Below are positions 31,354 through 39,948 of a DNA stretch of 64,000 nucleotides, one piece after another (the stretch's first letter is position 1; every line of letters starts with the position of its first letter). Origin of the DNA: Acidimicrobiales bacterium. Lineage in GTDB: Bacteria; Actinomycetota; Acidimicrobiia; Acidimicrobiales; Iamiaceae. The position numbers were made by a program, and so were the translations under genes. The stretch lies in contig DASZTW010000017.1 in assembly GCA_035547835.1 (NCBI GenBank), forward strand, positions 300,992 to 364,991, read 5' to 3'. The notes beneath the pieces were generated by a model. That model worked only from the letters and a program-made list of their open reading frames with translations, searched no databases and was not told the origin of the DNA.

Positions 31354-31491
31354 ATGACCCTGCTTCGACGTGCGTTGGCCGCTTTGGCCGCGGCGGCGGT
31401 GCTGGCCGCCGCGCTGCGCGTCCGGGGCACCGGGGGTACCCCTCCCCGCCACGGTGGTTGGCGGGAGCTGTCCGGTCCCGATCTGCGCTGA
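31354..31491 (+). CDS. Small single-helix membrane protein, coupled to the next gene
   Basis: A 45-residue ORF: MTLLRRALAALAAAAVLAAAL forms one hydrophobic helix, followed by a short polar tail ending GPDLR. GGAAGAG precedes the ATG at good distance. Its TGA overlaps the ATG of the dehydrogenase gene (TGATG). A tiny membrane ORF (DLW-39 type) is found after gyrA and its tRNA in many actinomycetes; position and size agree, the sequence is not clearly the same. Confidence 0.55.
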   Translation: MTLLRRALAALAAAAVLAAALRVRGTGGTPPRHGGWRELSGPDLR

Positions 31492-32483
31492 TGCGCGTCG
31501 GTGTCGTCGGGCTCGGCGCGGTCGGCGCGCGGGCCGCTCGTCAGCTCGCCTCCACCGAGGGCGTCGAGTCGGTGCTCATCCGCGATCTCGACGACGACCG
31601 CGCGGCGGCGGTCGCGGCGTCGCTCGGTCCGGTCGCCGAGGTCGCCGCCGGCGACCACGAGACGCCGTTGCCGGTCGAGGTGGTGGTGCTCGCCGGTGAG
31701 AGCGGCGTGCACGGTTCCCTGGCACGCACGTACCTGGAGGCCGGTGTCAGCGCGGTGTCGACCTCCGACGACGTCGACGATGTGCGTGCGCTGCTGCGCC
31801 TTCACCCGGAGGCCATCGAGCGCGGGCGATCGGTGGTCGCTGGCGCCGCGTTCGCGCCCGGGCTCACCTGCCTGCTCGCGGCTCACGCCGGCGCGCTGCT
31901 CGATCAGGTCGACGAGATCCACGTCGCCCATCTCGGTACCGGTGGTCCCGCCTGCGCGCGCCAGCACCATCGGGCATTCCGGGGTCTCGCCGTCGAATGG
32001 CATGACCGTGGCTGGCGCACCCGGCCCGCAGCCTCGGGGCGCGAGCTGTGCTGGTTCCCCGACCCGATCGGCGCGGCCGACTGTTACCGGGCCGCGCTGG
32101 CCGATCCTCTGCTGCTGGCGCCGGCGTTCCCGACGGTCGGTCGCGTCACCTCACGGCTGGCAGCGACCCGGCGTGATCGGTTGACCGGTTGGTTGCCGAT
32201 GCTGCGTCCCCCGCACCCCGAGGGGGGTCCTGGGGCGGTGCGGGTCGAGCTGCGTGGGCGGCGAGAGGGCGCCGTCGAGACGGTGGTGCTCGGTGCCATG
32301 GATCGGCCTGCGGTGGCGGCCGGCGCCGTCGCGGCGTTGGCGGCGGTCACCGCGGCGCGAGGCGAGCTGCGGCGCCTGGGCGCCGGCGGCCTGGCGGAGC
32401 TCGTCGAGCCGCTACCGATTCTCAACGAGCTGGCTCGTCGCGGGGTGAAAGCCGCCGTGTTCGACGGCGCCGTCGCGGCTTGA
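31491..32483 (+). CDS. NAD(P)-binding saccharopine-dehydrogenase-like protein
   Basis: A 330-residue protein with an N-terminal Rossmann motif VGVVGLGAVGARAARQLAS (about 3-21) and the saccharopine-dehydrogenase-like middle (VVVLAGESGVHGSLARTYLEAGVSAV region, AFAPGLTCLLAAHA). The substrate is unknown; this family includes lysine/saccharopine and carboxynorspermidine enzymes and many uncharacterised oxidoreductases. ATG at 31491 overlaps the preceding stop. No pathway genes surround it. Confidence 0.7.
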   Translation: MRVGVVGLGAVGARAARQLASTEGVESVLIRDLDDDRAAAVAASLGPVAEVAAGDHETPLPVEVVVLAGESGVHGSLARTYLEAGVSAVSTSDDVDDVRALLRLHPEAIERGRSVVAGAAFAPGLTCLLAAHAGALLDQVDEIHVAHLGTGGPACARQHHRAFRGLAVEWHDRGWRTRPAASGRELCWFPDPIGAADCYRAALADPLLLAPAFPTVGRVTSRLAATRRDRLTGWLPMLRPPHPEGGPGAVRVELRGRREGAVETVVLGAMDRPAVAAGAVAALAAVTAARGELRRLGAGGLAELVEPLPILNELARRGVKAAVFDGAVAA

Positions 32484-32804
32484 GCTGACCCACCACCGGC
32501 CCCGCTCGGGTGCGCTGCCCGCCGCCGGGCGCCGCCGCGAACCGCGCCACCATCCACGCGCTCATCGTCGGGCGACTCGGCCATCGCCTCACGATGTGTG
32601 GTCAATACGCCCCGGTGCGTGCCTATTTCATCCCACTGTGCGGTCTTCTGGTCCTTTTCGGCCGATGGAATGGTCCGGATTGCCTATAGGCCGACGACGG
32701 CGCGTTCGGCATCCTGCGTAAGTGCAAAGCGGGCGTCCGCCAGGGGAATCGACCCTGGCAACCGGCGCCCAGGTGGGTCGAGTAGCGGGAAAGGGCACTT
32801 CCAT
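32484..32804 (+). other. Sigma-factor leader region
   Basis: 321 bases without a gene between the dehydrogenase and the FliA/WhiG-type sigma gene. The left part shows nothing recognised; GCCTATAGGC (32682-32691) is a 10-bp palindrome. The right 81 bases form the structured element listed at 32720. Confidence 0.6.
32720..32800 (+). promoter_or_regulatory. Strongly structured 5' leader, candidate riboswitch or thermosensor
   Basis: A closing helix AAGTGC (32720-32725) / GCACTT (32795-32800) encloses a long hairpin: GGGCG (32731-32735) with CGCCC (32766-32770), then CC/GG, then GCCAGGG (32739-32745) with CCCTGGC (32753-32759) and a 7-base loop. The asymmetric AACC bulge at 32760-32763 is unpaired. 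The 3' strand of the closing helix ends four bases before the sigma-factor ATG and the nearby GGGAAAGGG could be the ribosome-binding site, so folding could mask or expose it. It does not match the c-di-GMP-I, SAM, cobalamin, FMN or TPP consensus as I know them. Confidence 0.5.
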
Positions 32805-33641
32805 ATGGCGCCATTGACCAACGACGGTCGACGTCTCGTCGAAGAACATCTTTCTCTGGTGCGCCACATCGTGTTCCAGGTCGCCGTGCGGTTCCCACGC
32901 CACGTGGACCGTGAGGAACTCGTGACGGCCGGTGCGATGGGCCTCGTGGAAGCGGCCCGACGCTACGACGCCGATCGGGGCGTGCCATTCGACAAGTTCG
33001 CTGCACGTCGTATCCGCGGGGCGATCCTCGACGCCGTGCGGGCTGCCGACTGGGCGCCGCGCTCGGTGCGGAGCCTGGCACGCCGCCTCGAAGAGGCGGA
33101 GCAGGAGCTCGCCAGCAGCTTGGGCCGCGTTCCTTCCCGGAGCGAGACGGCCGATCGGCTGGGCGTGCCGGAGTCGGAGATCAGCCGGTTGCAGGACCGC
33201 ATGGCACGCTCGGTCGTGCTGGCGCTCGACCACGAGGTCGCCGACGCGGACGAAGACCTGACCTTGCTCGACGTGCTCACCGACGAGCGGACCGTCGAGC
33301 CGGCAGAGGAGCTCGAGACCCGCGAGCTGCACGCCTACCTTCGCAGCGCGATCGAGCTGCTGCCGCCCCGCCACCGCACCGTTGTTGGTGGCTACTTCCT
33401 CGAGGGTCGGACGTCGATGGACCTCGCCGACGAGCTCGACGTGACCGAGTCCCGGATCTCCCAGATCCGATCTGAGGCGCTCGAGATGCTGCGCGATGGC
33501 ATCGAGGCCCAGTACCGCCGGGCCGGCGACGAGCCGGTGTGCGGCCGGGCCGCGCGCCGCAAGGCGTCCTACGCTGCAGCGATCGGGACCGCGTCGACGT
33601 TCCACGACCGCATCACGGTGGGTCACGCCGTCTCCGCCTGA
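32805..33641 (+). CDS. FliA/WhiG-type (sigma-28 family) RNA polymerase sigma factor
   Basis: A 278-residue sigma factor with regions 2, 3 and 4: HLSLVRHIVFQVAVRFPRHVD and ELVTAGAMGLVEAARRYD (2), FDKFAARRIRGAILDAVRAADW (end of 2/start of 3), VRSLARRLEEAEQEL and RVPSRSETADRLGV (3), LPPRHRTVVGGYFLEG and LADELDVTESRISQIRSEAL (4). The YDxxRGVPFxxFAxxRIRGAI arrangement is typical of FliA/WhiG. The frame opens 207 bases upstream, but ATG 32805 starts the homologous part. No flagellar genes are in the window; in Streptomyces WhiG drives sporulation and is held by c-di-GMP-bound RsiG. The stop overlaps the convergent ATPase gene end by 19 bases. Confidence 0.88.
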   Translation: MAPLTNDGRRLVEEHLSLVRHIVFQVAVRFPRHVDREELVTAGAMGLVEAARRYDADRGVPFDKFAARRIRGAILDAVRAADWAPRSVRSLARRLEEAEQELASSLGRVPSRSETADRLGVPESEISRLQDRMARSVVLALDHEVADADEDLTLLDVLTDERTVEPAEELETRELHAYLRSAIELLPPRHRTVVGGYFLEGRTSMDLADELDVTESRISQIRSEALEMLRDGIEAQYRRAGDEPVCGRAARRKASYAAAIGTASTFHDRITVGHAVSA

Positions 33642-36097
33642 CCCTCCCGTCGCGGCCGGGCTCGAGGCCGGGGATCGTCGACGTCGATGTAGCGGGCGAA
33701 CACGACCGAGATCGCCGCTGACGCAGACACCAGCCCGGCGCTCACCGCCAGCATCGCCCCCGATGGCAGGTGCAGCTCGAAGAAGTGACGGCCGAACGGC
33801 ACGGCCAGCACCAGCGCGAAGCCGGCCACCATCGCCACCACGAGCACCGCGCGCGCCAGGGTCATCGGTCGTACGAGCTGCACCAGGATCACGAGGGCAA
33901 CCCCCGTCAGCACGAGCGTCGCGGTGGTGCGTGACTGGATCAGCGGTGGATGCGTGCGCTGGGCCAGCAAGTAGGCCGTGAACGTGATGGCCGCAGCCAT
34001 GATCCCGTGGGGCACGGTGAAGCGCAGGACCCGACGGAGGAAGTGGGGCTTGGCCCGCTCGGGATTCGGGGCCAGCGCCAAGAAGAAGCCGGGGATGCCG
34101 ATCGTGAGCGCGTCGATCACCGTGAAGTGCCGGGGCAGGAACGGGAACGGCTTGACCGTCGCGGCGATGGCGAAGGCGAGGATCACGGCGTAGATGGTCT
34201 TGGTGAGGAAGAGGTTGGCCACGCGCTCGATGTTGTTGATCACGCGGCGCCCTTCCGCGACCACCGGGGGCAGCGCCGAGAACTCGCCGGACAGCAGCAC
34301 GAGTTGCGCAGCGGCGCGCGACGCGGAGCTGCCGGAGCCCATGGCGATGCCGATGTCGGCGTCCTTCAGCGCCAGCACGTCGTTCACGCCGTCGCCTGTC
34401 ATGGCGACGGTGTGGCCCTTGCCCTGGAGCGCGTGGACCATCGCCCGCTTCTGATGCGGCGTGATGCGGCCGAAGATCGTGCCGGCCTCGACTGCGGCGG
34501 CGAGCTGGTCGGGGTCATCGGGGAGTGACCGGCCGTCGACCGCGTCGCCCTCGACGTCGAGCCCTGCACGGCGAGCGACGGCCGCGACGGTGGCGGGGTG
34601 GTCGCCGGAGATGACCTTGGCGGCCACCCCTTGGGCGGCGAAGAACGCCAACGTGTCGGGCGCGTCGACCCGCACGCGGTCCTCGAGCACCGCCAGCGCG
34701 CTCGGCTCCAGCCCGTCGGGGAGTGTGATGTCCGTGGCGGGCACGTCGGCCAACGCGGCATCGGTGTGGGCGAGCAGGATCACGCGGGAGCCCAGCTCGG
34801 CGAGCTGCTCGACTCGGGCGGCGAGATCGGCGTGGCGCGACGAGTCGAGCACGACGTCGGGTGCGCCGAGCACCCACGTGCCCTTGCCGGGGAAGGTCGC
34901 CGCGCTCCACTTGCGCGCCGAGGAGAAGGGCACCGCGGTTGCCGGCTCCCATCCGGCCGGGAGCGAAGGCAGGGCTTGCTCGGGCTGGCCGGCGTGGCGT
35001 CCGTCGGCCCCCGTCAGTCCGTGGCCGAGGGCACGCAACGTGGCGTTGGGGTTGGGGTCGGCAGCCACCAGCGCGGCGAGGGCGTCGCGGGCGTCGCGGT
35101 CGCCGGCGCCTGGCAACGTGTCGATCCGGTCGAGCTCGAGGTCGCCGTGCGTGAGGGTCCCGGTCTTGTCGAGACAGATCACGTCGACTCGGGCGAGGAT
35201 CTCGACAGCGGGCAACTCCTGCACCACCACCTGGTGCTTCGCGAGGCGCAACACGGCCGCCGCGAACGCCACGCTCGTCAACAGCACGAGCCCCTGGGGG
35301 ATCATCGCGACGATCCCGCCCACCGTGGCGCTCAGCGCGTCGCGGAAGTGGTCGAACAAGCGCCGCTGGCTGATCGCCAACGCGATTCCCGCGGGGACCA
35401 TGACGTAGCTCGCCCAGCGGATGATCCGGTCGATGCTCCGCTGGAGCTCCGAGTTGGCCAGCGTGAACTTGCGAGCTTCGGCGGCGATCTGGCTGGCGTA
35501 CGCGTCACGCCCGACGTGCGTCGCCTGGAACGACCCCGACCCCGCGGCGACGAACGCGCCCGACAGCACGCGGTCGCCCGGAGCTTTCGCGATCGGGTCG
35601 GACTCGCCGGTGAGGAGGCTCTCGTCGATCTCCAGCGCGTGGCTCTCGAGGATCTGGCCGTCGACGACCACTTGGTCACCGGGGCGGAGCACGAGCAAGT
35701 CGCCGAGCACGACGTCGTTGACGGCCACTTCGTGGTCGGATCCGTCGCGCCGGACTCGCGCCCGAGGTGTGGTCAGCAGCGCAAGGCGGTCGAGCGTGCG
35801 CTTCGCCCGGAGCTGCTGCACGATGCCGATGGCGGTGTTGGCGACGAGCACCCCGCCGAACAGCGCGTCGTTGCCCTGTCCGTAGATGAGGATCAGCACG
35901 GCCAGCGTGCCGAGCACGAAGTTGAAGTACGTGATGACGTTGGCGCGGACGATCTGTGTGAGCGAACGGCTCGACCGGTCGGGCAAGTCGTTGCCGAGGC
36001 CGCGGGCCTGGCGGTCGGCGACCTCCGTTGCGGTCAGTCCTTCCGGACCCGTGGGTTCGATGGCGGGCTCAGGTGGGTCGGCGACCGGGGTCGTCAT
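33623..36097 (-). CDS. Cation-translocating P-type ATPase (CtpE-like, not copper type)
   Basis: An 824-residue P-type ATPase. TGES actuator motif, DKTGTLTHGD phosphorylation site, KxxWSAATF nucleotide-binding part and TGDGVNDVLALKDADIG hinge are all present. Transmembrane helices lie near 55-90, 225-290 and in a C-terminal set (about 615-800). The helix-4 motif is IPQGL rather than CPC, so it is not a P1B heavy-metal pump; the shape resembles mycobacterial CtpE (calcium uptake) or P2-like pumps. The specific ion is inferred only weakly. It lies downstream of the copper operon but a hairpin at 36120 separates them. Confidence 0.88.
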   Translation of the reverse strand: MTTPVADPPEPAIEPTGPEGLTATEVADRQARGLGNDLPDRSSRSLTQIVRANVITYFNFVLGTLAVLILIYGQGNDALFGGVLVANTAIGIVQQLRAKRTLDRLALLTTPRARVRRDGSDHEVAVNDVVLGDLLVLRPGDQVVVDGQILESHALEIDESLLTGESDPIAKAPGDRVLSGAFVAAGSGSFQATHVGRDAYASQIAAEARKFTLANSELQRSIDRIIRWASYVMVPAGIALAISQRRLFDHFRDALSATVGGIVAMIPQGLVLLTSVAFAAAVLRLAKHQVVVQELPAVEILARVDVICLDKTGTLTHGDLELDRIDTLPGAGDRDARDALAALVAADPNPNATLRALGHGLTGADGRHAGQPEQALPSLPAGWEPATAVPFSSARKWSAATFPGKGTWVLGAPDVVLDSSRHADLAARVEQLAELGSRVILLAHTDAALADVPATDITLPDGLEPSALAVLEDRVRVDAPDTLAFFAAQGVAAKVISGDHPATVAAVARRAGLDVEGDAVDGRSLPDDPDQLAAAVEAGTIFGRITPHQKRAMVHALQGKGHTVAMTGDGVNDVLALKDADIGIAMGSGSSASRAAAQLVLLSGEFSALPPVVAEGRRVINNIERVANLFLTKTIYAVILAFAIAATVKPFPFLPRHFTVIDALTIGIPGFFLALAPNPERAKPHFLRRVLRFTVPHGIMAAAITFTAYLLAQRTHPPLIQSRTTATLVLTGVALVILVQLVRPMTLARAVLVVAMVAGFALVLAVPFGRHFFELHLPSGAMLAVSAGLVSASAAISVVFARYIDVDDPRPRARPRREGQAETA

Positions 36098-36119
36098 CGC
36101 AGGCAGGCTAGGGCACGGC

Positions 36120-36139
36120 CTCGCCGCGACAGCGGCGAG
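36120..36139. terminator. Hairpin between the copper operon and the ATPase gene
   Basis: CTCGCCGC and GCGGCGAG pair over 8 bp with loop GACA. It lies just after the stop of the His-rich membrane protein on the minus strand and before the ATPase start, so it probably ends the copper operon. Confidence 0.55.
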
Positions 36140-36142
36140 CGT

Positions 36143-37324
36143 TCAGCGTGGTCCGAGGTCAGGATCTCGCCACTGGCCAGGGCGTGTGCCCGACGCGGCC
36201 TCGTCGGCGCAGTTCGCCTCGCCGGGAGCCGTCGGTGGTTGGACGTTCTCTGCCTCGTCCACTGCGAGCTCGCGAGGGACCGAGGCCAGGGCACCCGATC
36301 GGATCGCTGAAAGCGCGGCGCCGGCCGCGAGACCCATCGCCGCGGCTTGGAGGGCGTGCGCGGCGGGGGCCGACAACGCCGACAGCGGCATTGCCTTCCA
36401 GAGCGCGTCGAAGTCCATCAAGCCCCACCCGATCACCGTCGCGGATCCGGCCAGCAGCGCGATCACCCGGGCCGGCCGGTTGCGGAACAACACCGCGGAG
36501 GCCGCGCAGACGATGCCGAATGCCGGGAGCAGCCAGCTGAGCGGCGAGCCGCCGGCCGCATCAGGGACGACAGCGCGTTGCTGGAAACCGGCATAGATCG
36601 CCACGATGCCGGCGGCCGCCACGCCGACCGTTGCTGCCCGAATGGGGTCGAGGACGAGGCCCAGCGCGACGACGAGCGCCGCGGCGCCGACGAGGAGCGC
36701 CAGCCACGGCAGCGGCGACGGCGCCGGGTGCAACAGCAGTTCGCCGCGCACCGTGGTGGCCTGCCCGTCGACCACCATCGGCACGATCCAGTTGCCGTCG
36801 GAGCGGTCGGTGAGTCGAACCCGGTGAGTGCCAGGGACGAGCGGGGCCTGTTGGTGGGCGCCCATCCAGTGGATGCGATGGTCGTGCCAGACATACGTGC
36901 CGTGACGGCCGACCGTCGCCCAGATCGGCGGCAAGCTGCTCGCCTTGTTGATGTCGAACCCCGGGGGGAACTTCGGGTTGGTGGCATAGCGGTTGGCGTT
37001 CAAGTAGGTGGCCGGGGAGTTCTGGTTCTCCTGCACGGTGCCGTCGCGCAGCACTTGGAGCCACGGCTCCGCCGTGGTGACCGTGCCGTAGCCCGACGTC
37101 CCATAGCCGCGCACGATCGCGGTGTGGCCGGGGTGGACGTGGAGCTCGAGGAAGCCGTCGCCGCCGACGACCTTCACCGAGATGGCCGAGGCCGCGCGGG
37201 CCGGCGTGACCGACAGGACCCTTGACTCGAAGTTGGTCGGAGTCGCGGGGTCGGCAGCCGCCGGTGCAGCCGTCCCGACGACCGCGACGACGAGGGCGGC
37301 AGCCGCGATCAAGATGCGGCGCAC
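36143..37324 (-). CDS. Secreted His-rich domain fused to a membrane domain, probably copper related
   Basis: A 393-residue protein: signal peptide (RRILIAAAALVVAVVGTAAPAAA), an extracytoplasmic domain with the His-containing stretches LELHVHPGH and WHDHRIHWMGAHQ (potential metal ligands), then about six transmembrane helices (about 205-345) and a short acidic tail. I know no named family. GTG at 37324 is used because GGGAGG precedes it and it yields a normal signal peptide. It follows the YcnI gene by 40 bases in the same operon, which suggests copper sensing or transport; this is inference. Confidence 0.75.
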   Translation of the reverse strand: MRRILIAAAALVVAVVGTAAPAAADPATPTNFESRVLSVTPARAASAISVKVVGGDGFLELHVHPGHTAIVRGYGTSGYGTVTTAEPWLQVLRDGTVQENQNSPATYLNANRYATNPKFPPGFDINKASSLPPIWATVGRHGTYVWHDHRIHWMGAHQQAPLVPGTHRVRLTDRSDGNWIVPMVVDGQATTVRGELLLHPAPSPLPWLALLVGAAALVVALGLVLDPIRAATVGVAAAGIVAIYAGFQQRAVVPDAAGGSPLSWLLPAFGIVCAASAVLFRNRPARVIALLAGSATVIGWGLMDFDALWKAMPLSALSAPAAHALQAAAMGLAAGAALSAIRSGALASVPRELAVDEAENVQPPTAPGEANCADEAASGTRPGQWRDPDLGPR

Positions 37325-37364
37325 GGCAACCTCCCTGCTCCGTTCGCACCGCGACGAGCGAGCA

Positions 37365-38063
37365 TCACGCCGTGTGCCGCCTTCGGATGACGAACAAGCC
37401 TGCGGCACCACCCACGATGATCACCGCCACCACGATGCCCGCGATGACGCCCGCGTTGTTGTTGCCCCCGCCGGAGGTGCTGGCGGGCTTCGACGCCCGG
37501 GGCGCGGCAGACGTGCTGTGGCTCGAGGCCGCGACGGTGGTGGTGGAGGCGGCGGCACCCGAGGCGACGATGTCGACGGCCGGCGCGGGGTGATCGGGCT
37601 CGGGTTGGCCGGGCTGTTGCAGCTCGATCCACGAGACGGTGCCCTGCTGGCAGGTCTGGAGGATGGGGAACGTGATCCGGCCGGGCTTGGTCGGCATGGT
37701 GGCTTGCACCGCGATGTCGAACGGCGTGTGGGGTGCCTGCGCAGGGCCCTGCCACACGACGGTGTTGCCGGTCACCACTGCCGTCCACCCGGGGTTGGTC
37801 GTGCTGGCGTGCGTGCCGGTCAACCCACTCGGGAGCTGCATCTCGAGCTTGGTGGTCGGCGAATCACCACAGCCGTGCTCCACGTTGAAGGTGATCGTTG
37901 CCGGCTGTCCGGCCGCCGCCGACGTCGGGTCGGGGTCGATGTGCGCGGCCGCCGGCGCCGCGAGCGCGACGAGCAGCCCGAGCGTGGCGACGGCGACCGC
38001 CATGGTCCGGGCCGCCCGGAGGCGTGACGACCATCGCGACGTGGAGCAGAGACGGGAGGGCAT
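37365..38063 (-). CDS. YcnI/DUF1775-family copper-binding membrane protein
   Basis: A 232-residue protein: signal peptide ending APAAA, so the mature protein starts with His (HIDPDP), the copper-binding N-terminal histidine of YcnI. The DUF1775 domain shows the VEHGCGDSPTTKLEMQLP and GWTAVVTGNTVVWQGPAQ region and TCQQGTVSWIELQQ. A C-terminal transmembrane helix (AGVIAGIVVAVIIVGGAAGLFV) anchors it. ATG 38063 is chosen for signal-peptide length; an ATG at 38147 overlaps the preceding stop as ATGA and would add 28 residues. Confidence 0.88.
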   Translation of the reverse strand: MPSRLCSTSRWSSRLRAARTMAVAVATLGLLVALAAPAAAHIDPDPTSAAAGQPATITFNVEHGCGDSPTTKLEMQLPSGLTGTHASTTNPGWTAVVTGNTVVWQGPAQAPHTPFDIAVQATMPTKPGRITFPILQTCQQGTVSWIELQQPGQPEPDHPAPAVDIVASGAAASTTTVAASSHSTSAAPRASKPASTSGGGNNNAGVIAGIVVAVIIVGGAAGLFVIRRRHTA

Positions 38064-38143
38064 GGGAGCAGCGCCTTTCGGGGTCGTGGGATGGTGGTGG
38101 CCGGCCGTGGGCTCGGCCGCTCGGGCGAACTTGGCGGGTGGTG

Positions 38144-39946
38144 TCATGGCTGGATCGGGACGGTGACGGTCGCGGACCACTCGTGGAACGCGTCGGGCTG
38201 GGCCAGCACGGTGACCTCCCACGTGCCGTTGACCGCCATCGCGTCGTCGACGAGTTGCCAGTGGCCCGGCCCAGCGTGGAACGGCTCGCGCTCGATGGGG
38301 CCGAGCTGGGCGGCGGGCAGGCGGAAGTCGACCCGGACATTGGTCAGCTTGTCAAACGGCGCGCCATATCGATCGAGCACGTAGAAGTGGACGGCATTGG
38401 TGCCGCGTCGTGCCGGGTCGACGATGATCTGCACCGAGCCGTCGCCGAACGGGGCGGTGCGCGCTGCCACGGTCCCGATCCCCGCGGCCGTACGGGCGGG
38501 GATGGTGTCGGTGAGCACTGCGGTCACGCCGAGGACGGCGATGATCCCGACCAGCTCGGCCGCCAACGTGCGACGCAGGAACGACCAACCGGCCGGCGCG
38601 TCGGGTCTGGCGGCGACCGCGGGGGTGAGGGCGTAGCGGTTGTAGACGGCCACGCACAGGATCGCCACCAACGCAGCGGCTTTGGCGACCACCAACCACC
38701 CGTACGTGGTGGAGGTGAGCGCGCGGATCGCGCGGACCTCGGTCCAGGCCAGCGTGACCCCGGCCGCCGCCAGCGCCAGTACCGACCACGCCGCCAACTT
38801 GGAGAAGCGGCCGACCAGGCGAGCCGCCGTCACGGCGTGACGACCGTCCAGTGGGTCCTCTGCCGTGGCGGTCGCGGGTGCCCGGTGGATGGTCCGGACC
38901 GCGAGCCACAACGCCACCAACCCGCCGAACCACACGGTCGCCGCGCCGACGTGCACGCCATCGGCGACGAAGACGAGCGCGGCGGGTGAGGTGGTGCGGG
39001 TGTGGCCGCTGGCCATGAAACCACCCGCGAGGATCAGCACCGCCCCGGCGGCCGACGCGCGTCGCGAACGGCGGGTGCGTGCCAGCGGGCCGCGCTGGCC
39101 GAGGAGGGCCAGGACGGCGGCGGCGGCGACGCCGACGATCGTCCAGCCAGTGCCGTTGCCCAGCACTTGTCCGAGGACACCTCTGTGGAACACGGCACCC
39201 AGCCCCAGACCCGTCGCTTGTGCGGCGTCCGCGGCGACTCCGAGCACCAGCGCGACCACCGCGCCGACTCCACCGACGATCGTCCATCGCCACCACGCCG
39301 TTCGGCTGGCGGTAGCGCGCTGCGGTTCGCCGTCGTCCGCAGGCGCTCGCCCGTCTCGGCGGTCCGCGTCGGCCAGCCACGCGGCGAACACCGCGATGCC
39401 CACGGCGAGCAGCCCACCCGCGTAACCGATCCCGATCAGGACACGTTTCGCCCACTGCCAGCCGCTGGAGCCGGTCGAGGAGAGCGAAGCGACCACGCCG
39501 TTGGCGACGTGGGTCTTCGACTTGATCGAGAACAAGAACCCGCCGTGCACCGGGTGGGAGTCGGCCGAGATCACGTGCCAGCCCACGACGTACGTGCCGT
39601 TGGGCAAGTTCGAGCGCAAGTCCACCGCGACGTCACTGGTCGCCGAACCGTGGCGCACGTTGCCGAGGTCGACCCGATGGCCGTTCGCGTCGACCACCCG
39701 AAGGCTGCCGAGGGTGATCGTCACGTGCTCGCTGAAGTGGAGCTCGACCTTGCTCGGCGCGTTGCGCAGCACGGCGCCGTCGGCGGGCGTGGATGACAAC
39801 AGCACGGCGTGGGCGCTGGCAGGCGCTGCGGCCGCCAGCAGAGCGCCCGCGGCCAACAAGGTGGCGACCACGGCGGCGACCGCGTGGCGCCTCGCTGTGT
39901 GAACCGGTCGGCGGCGCGTCGGCCGCTCCGGGTGGGTCAGCTGCAC
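38144..39946 (-). CDS. CopC-CopD fusion, copper resistance/uptake protein
   Basis: A 600-residue protein. After the signal peptide (VVATLLAAGALLAAAAPASA) the mature CopC domain starts with the copper-binding His (HAVLLSSTPADG) and carries the second ligand region WHVISADSHPVHGGF. The remainder is a CopD-type membrane domain with about eight helices and a final extracytoplasmic segment (residues about 500-600). GTG at 39946 follows the anti-sigma stop by two bases; the longer open frame upstream is a shadow. Such fusions are standard in actinobacteria next to YcnI. Confidence 0.9.
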   Translation of the reverse strand: MQLTHPERPTRRRPVHTARRHAVAAVVATLLAAGALLAAAAPASAHAVLLSSTPADGAVLRNAPSKVELHFSEHVTITLGSLRVVDANGHRVDLGNVRHGSATSDVAVDLRSNLPNGTYVVGWHVISADSHPVHGGFLFSIKSKTHVANGVVASLSSTGSSGWQWAKRVLIGIGYAGGLLAVGIAVFAAWLADADRRDGRAPADDGEPQRATASRTAWWRWTIVGGVGAVVALVLGVAADAAQATGLGLGAVFHRGVLGQVLGNGTGWTIVGVAAAAVLALLGQRGPLARTRRSRRASAAGAVLILAGGFMASGHTRTTSPAALVFVADGVHVGAATVWFGGLVALWLAVRTIHRAPATATAEDPLDGRHAVTAARLVGRFSKLAAWSVLALAAAGVTLAWTEVRAIRALTSTTYGWLVVAKAAALVAILCVAVYNRYALTPAVAARPDAPAGWSFLRRTLAAELVGIIAVLGVTAVLTDTIPARTAAGIGTVAARTAPFGDGSVQIIVDPARRGTNAVHFYVLDRYGAPFDKLTNVRVDFRLPAAQLGPIEREPFHAGPGHWQLVDDAMAVNGTWEVTVLAQPDAFHEWSATVTVPIQP

Positions 39947-39948
39947 CG

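Noticed and set aside
32720..32800. c-di-GMP-I or SAM riboswitch
   Set aside because: GCAAAGC and GGCAACC resemble parts of these motifs, but the remaining conserved bases and helix order are absent.
33623..36097. P-type ATPase as a copper pump of the neighbouring copper operon
   Set aside because: It lacks the CPC motif and metal-binding N-terminal domain, and a terminator-like hairpin lies between.
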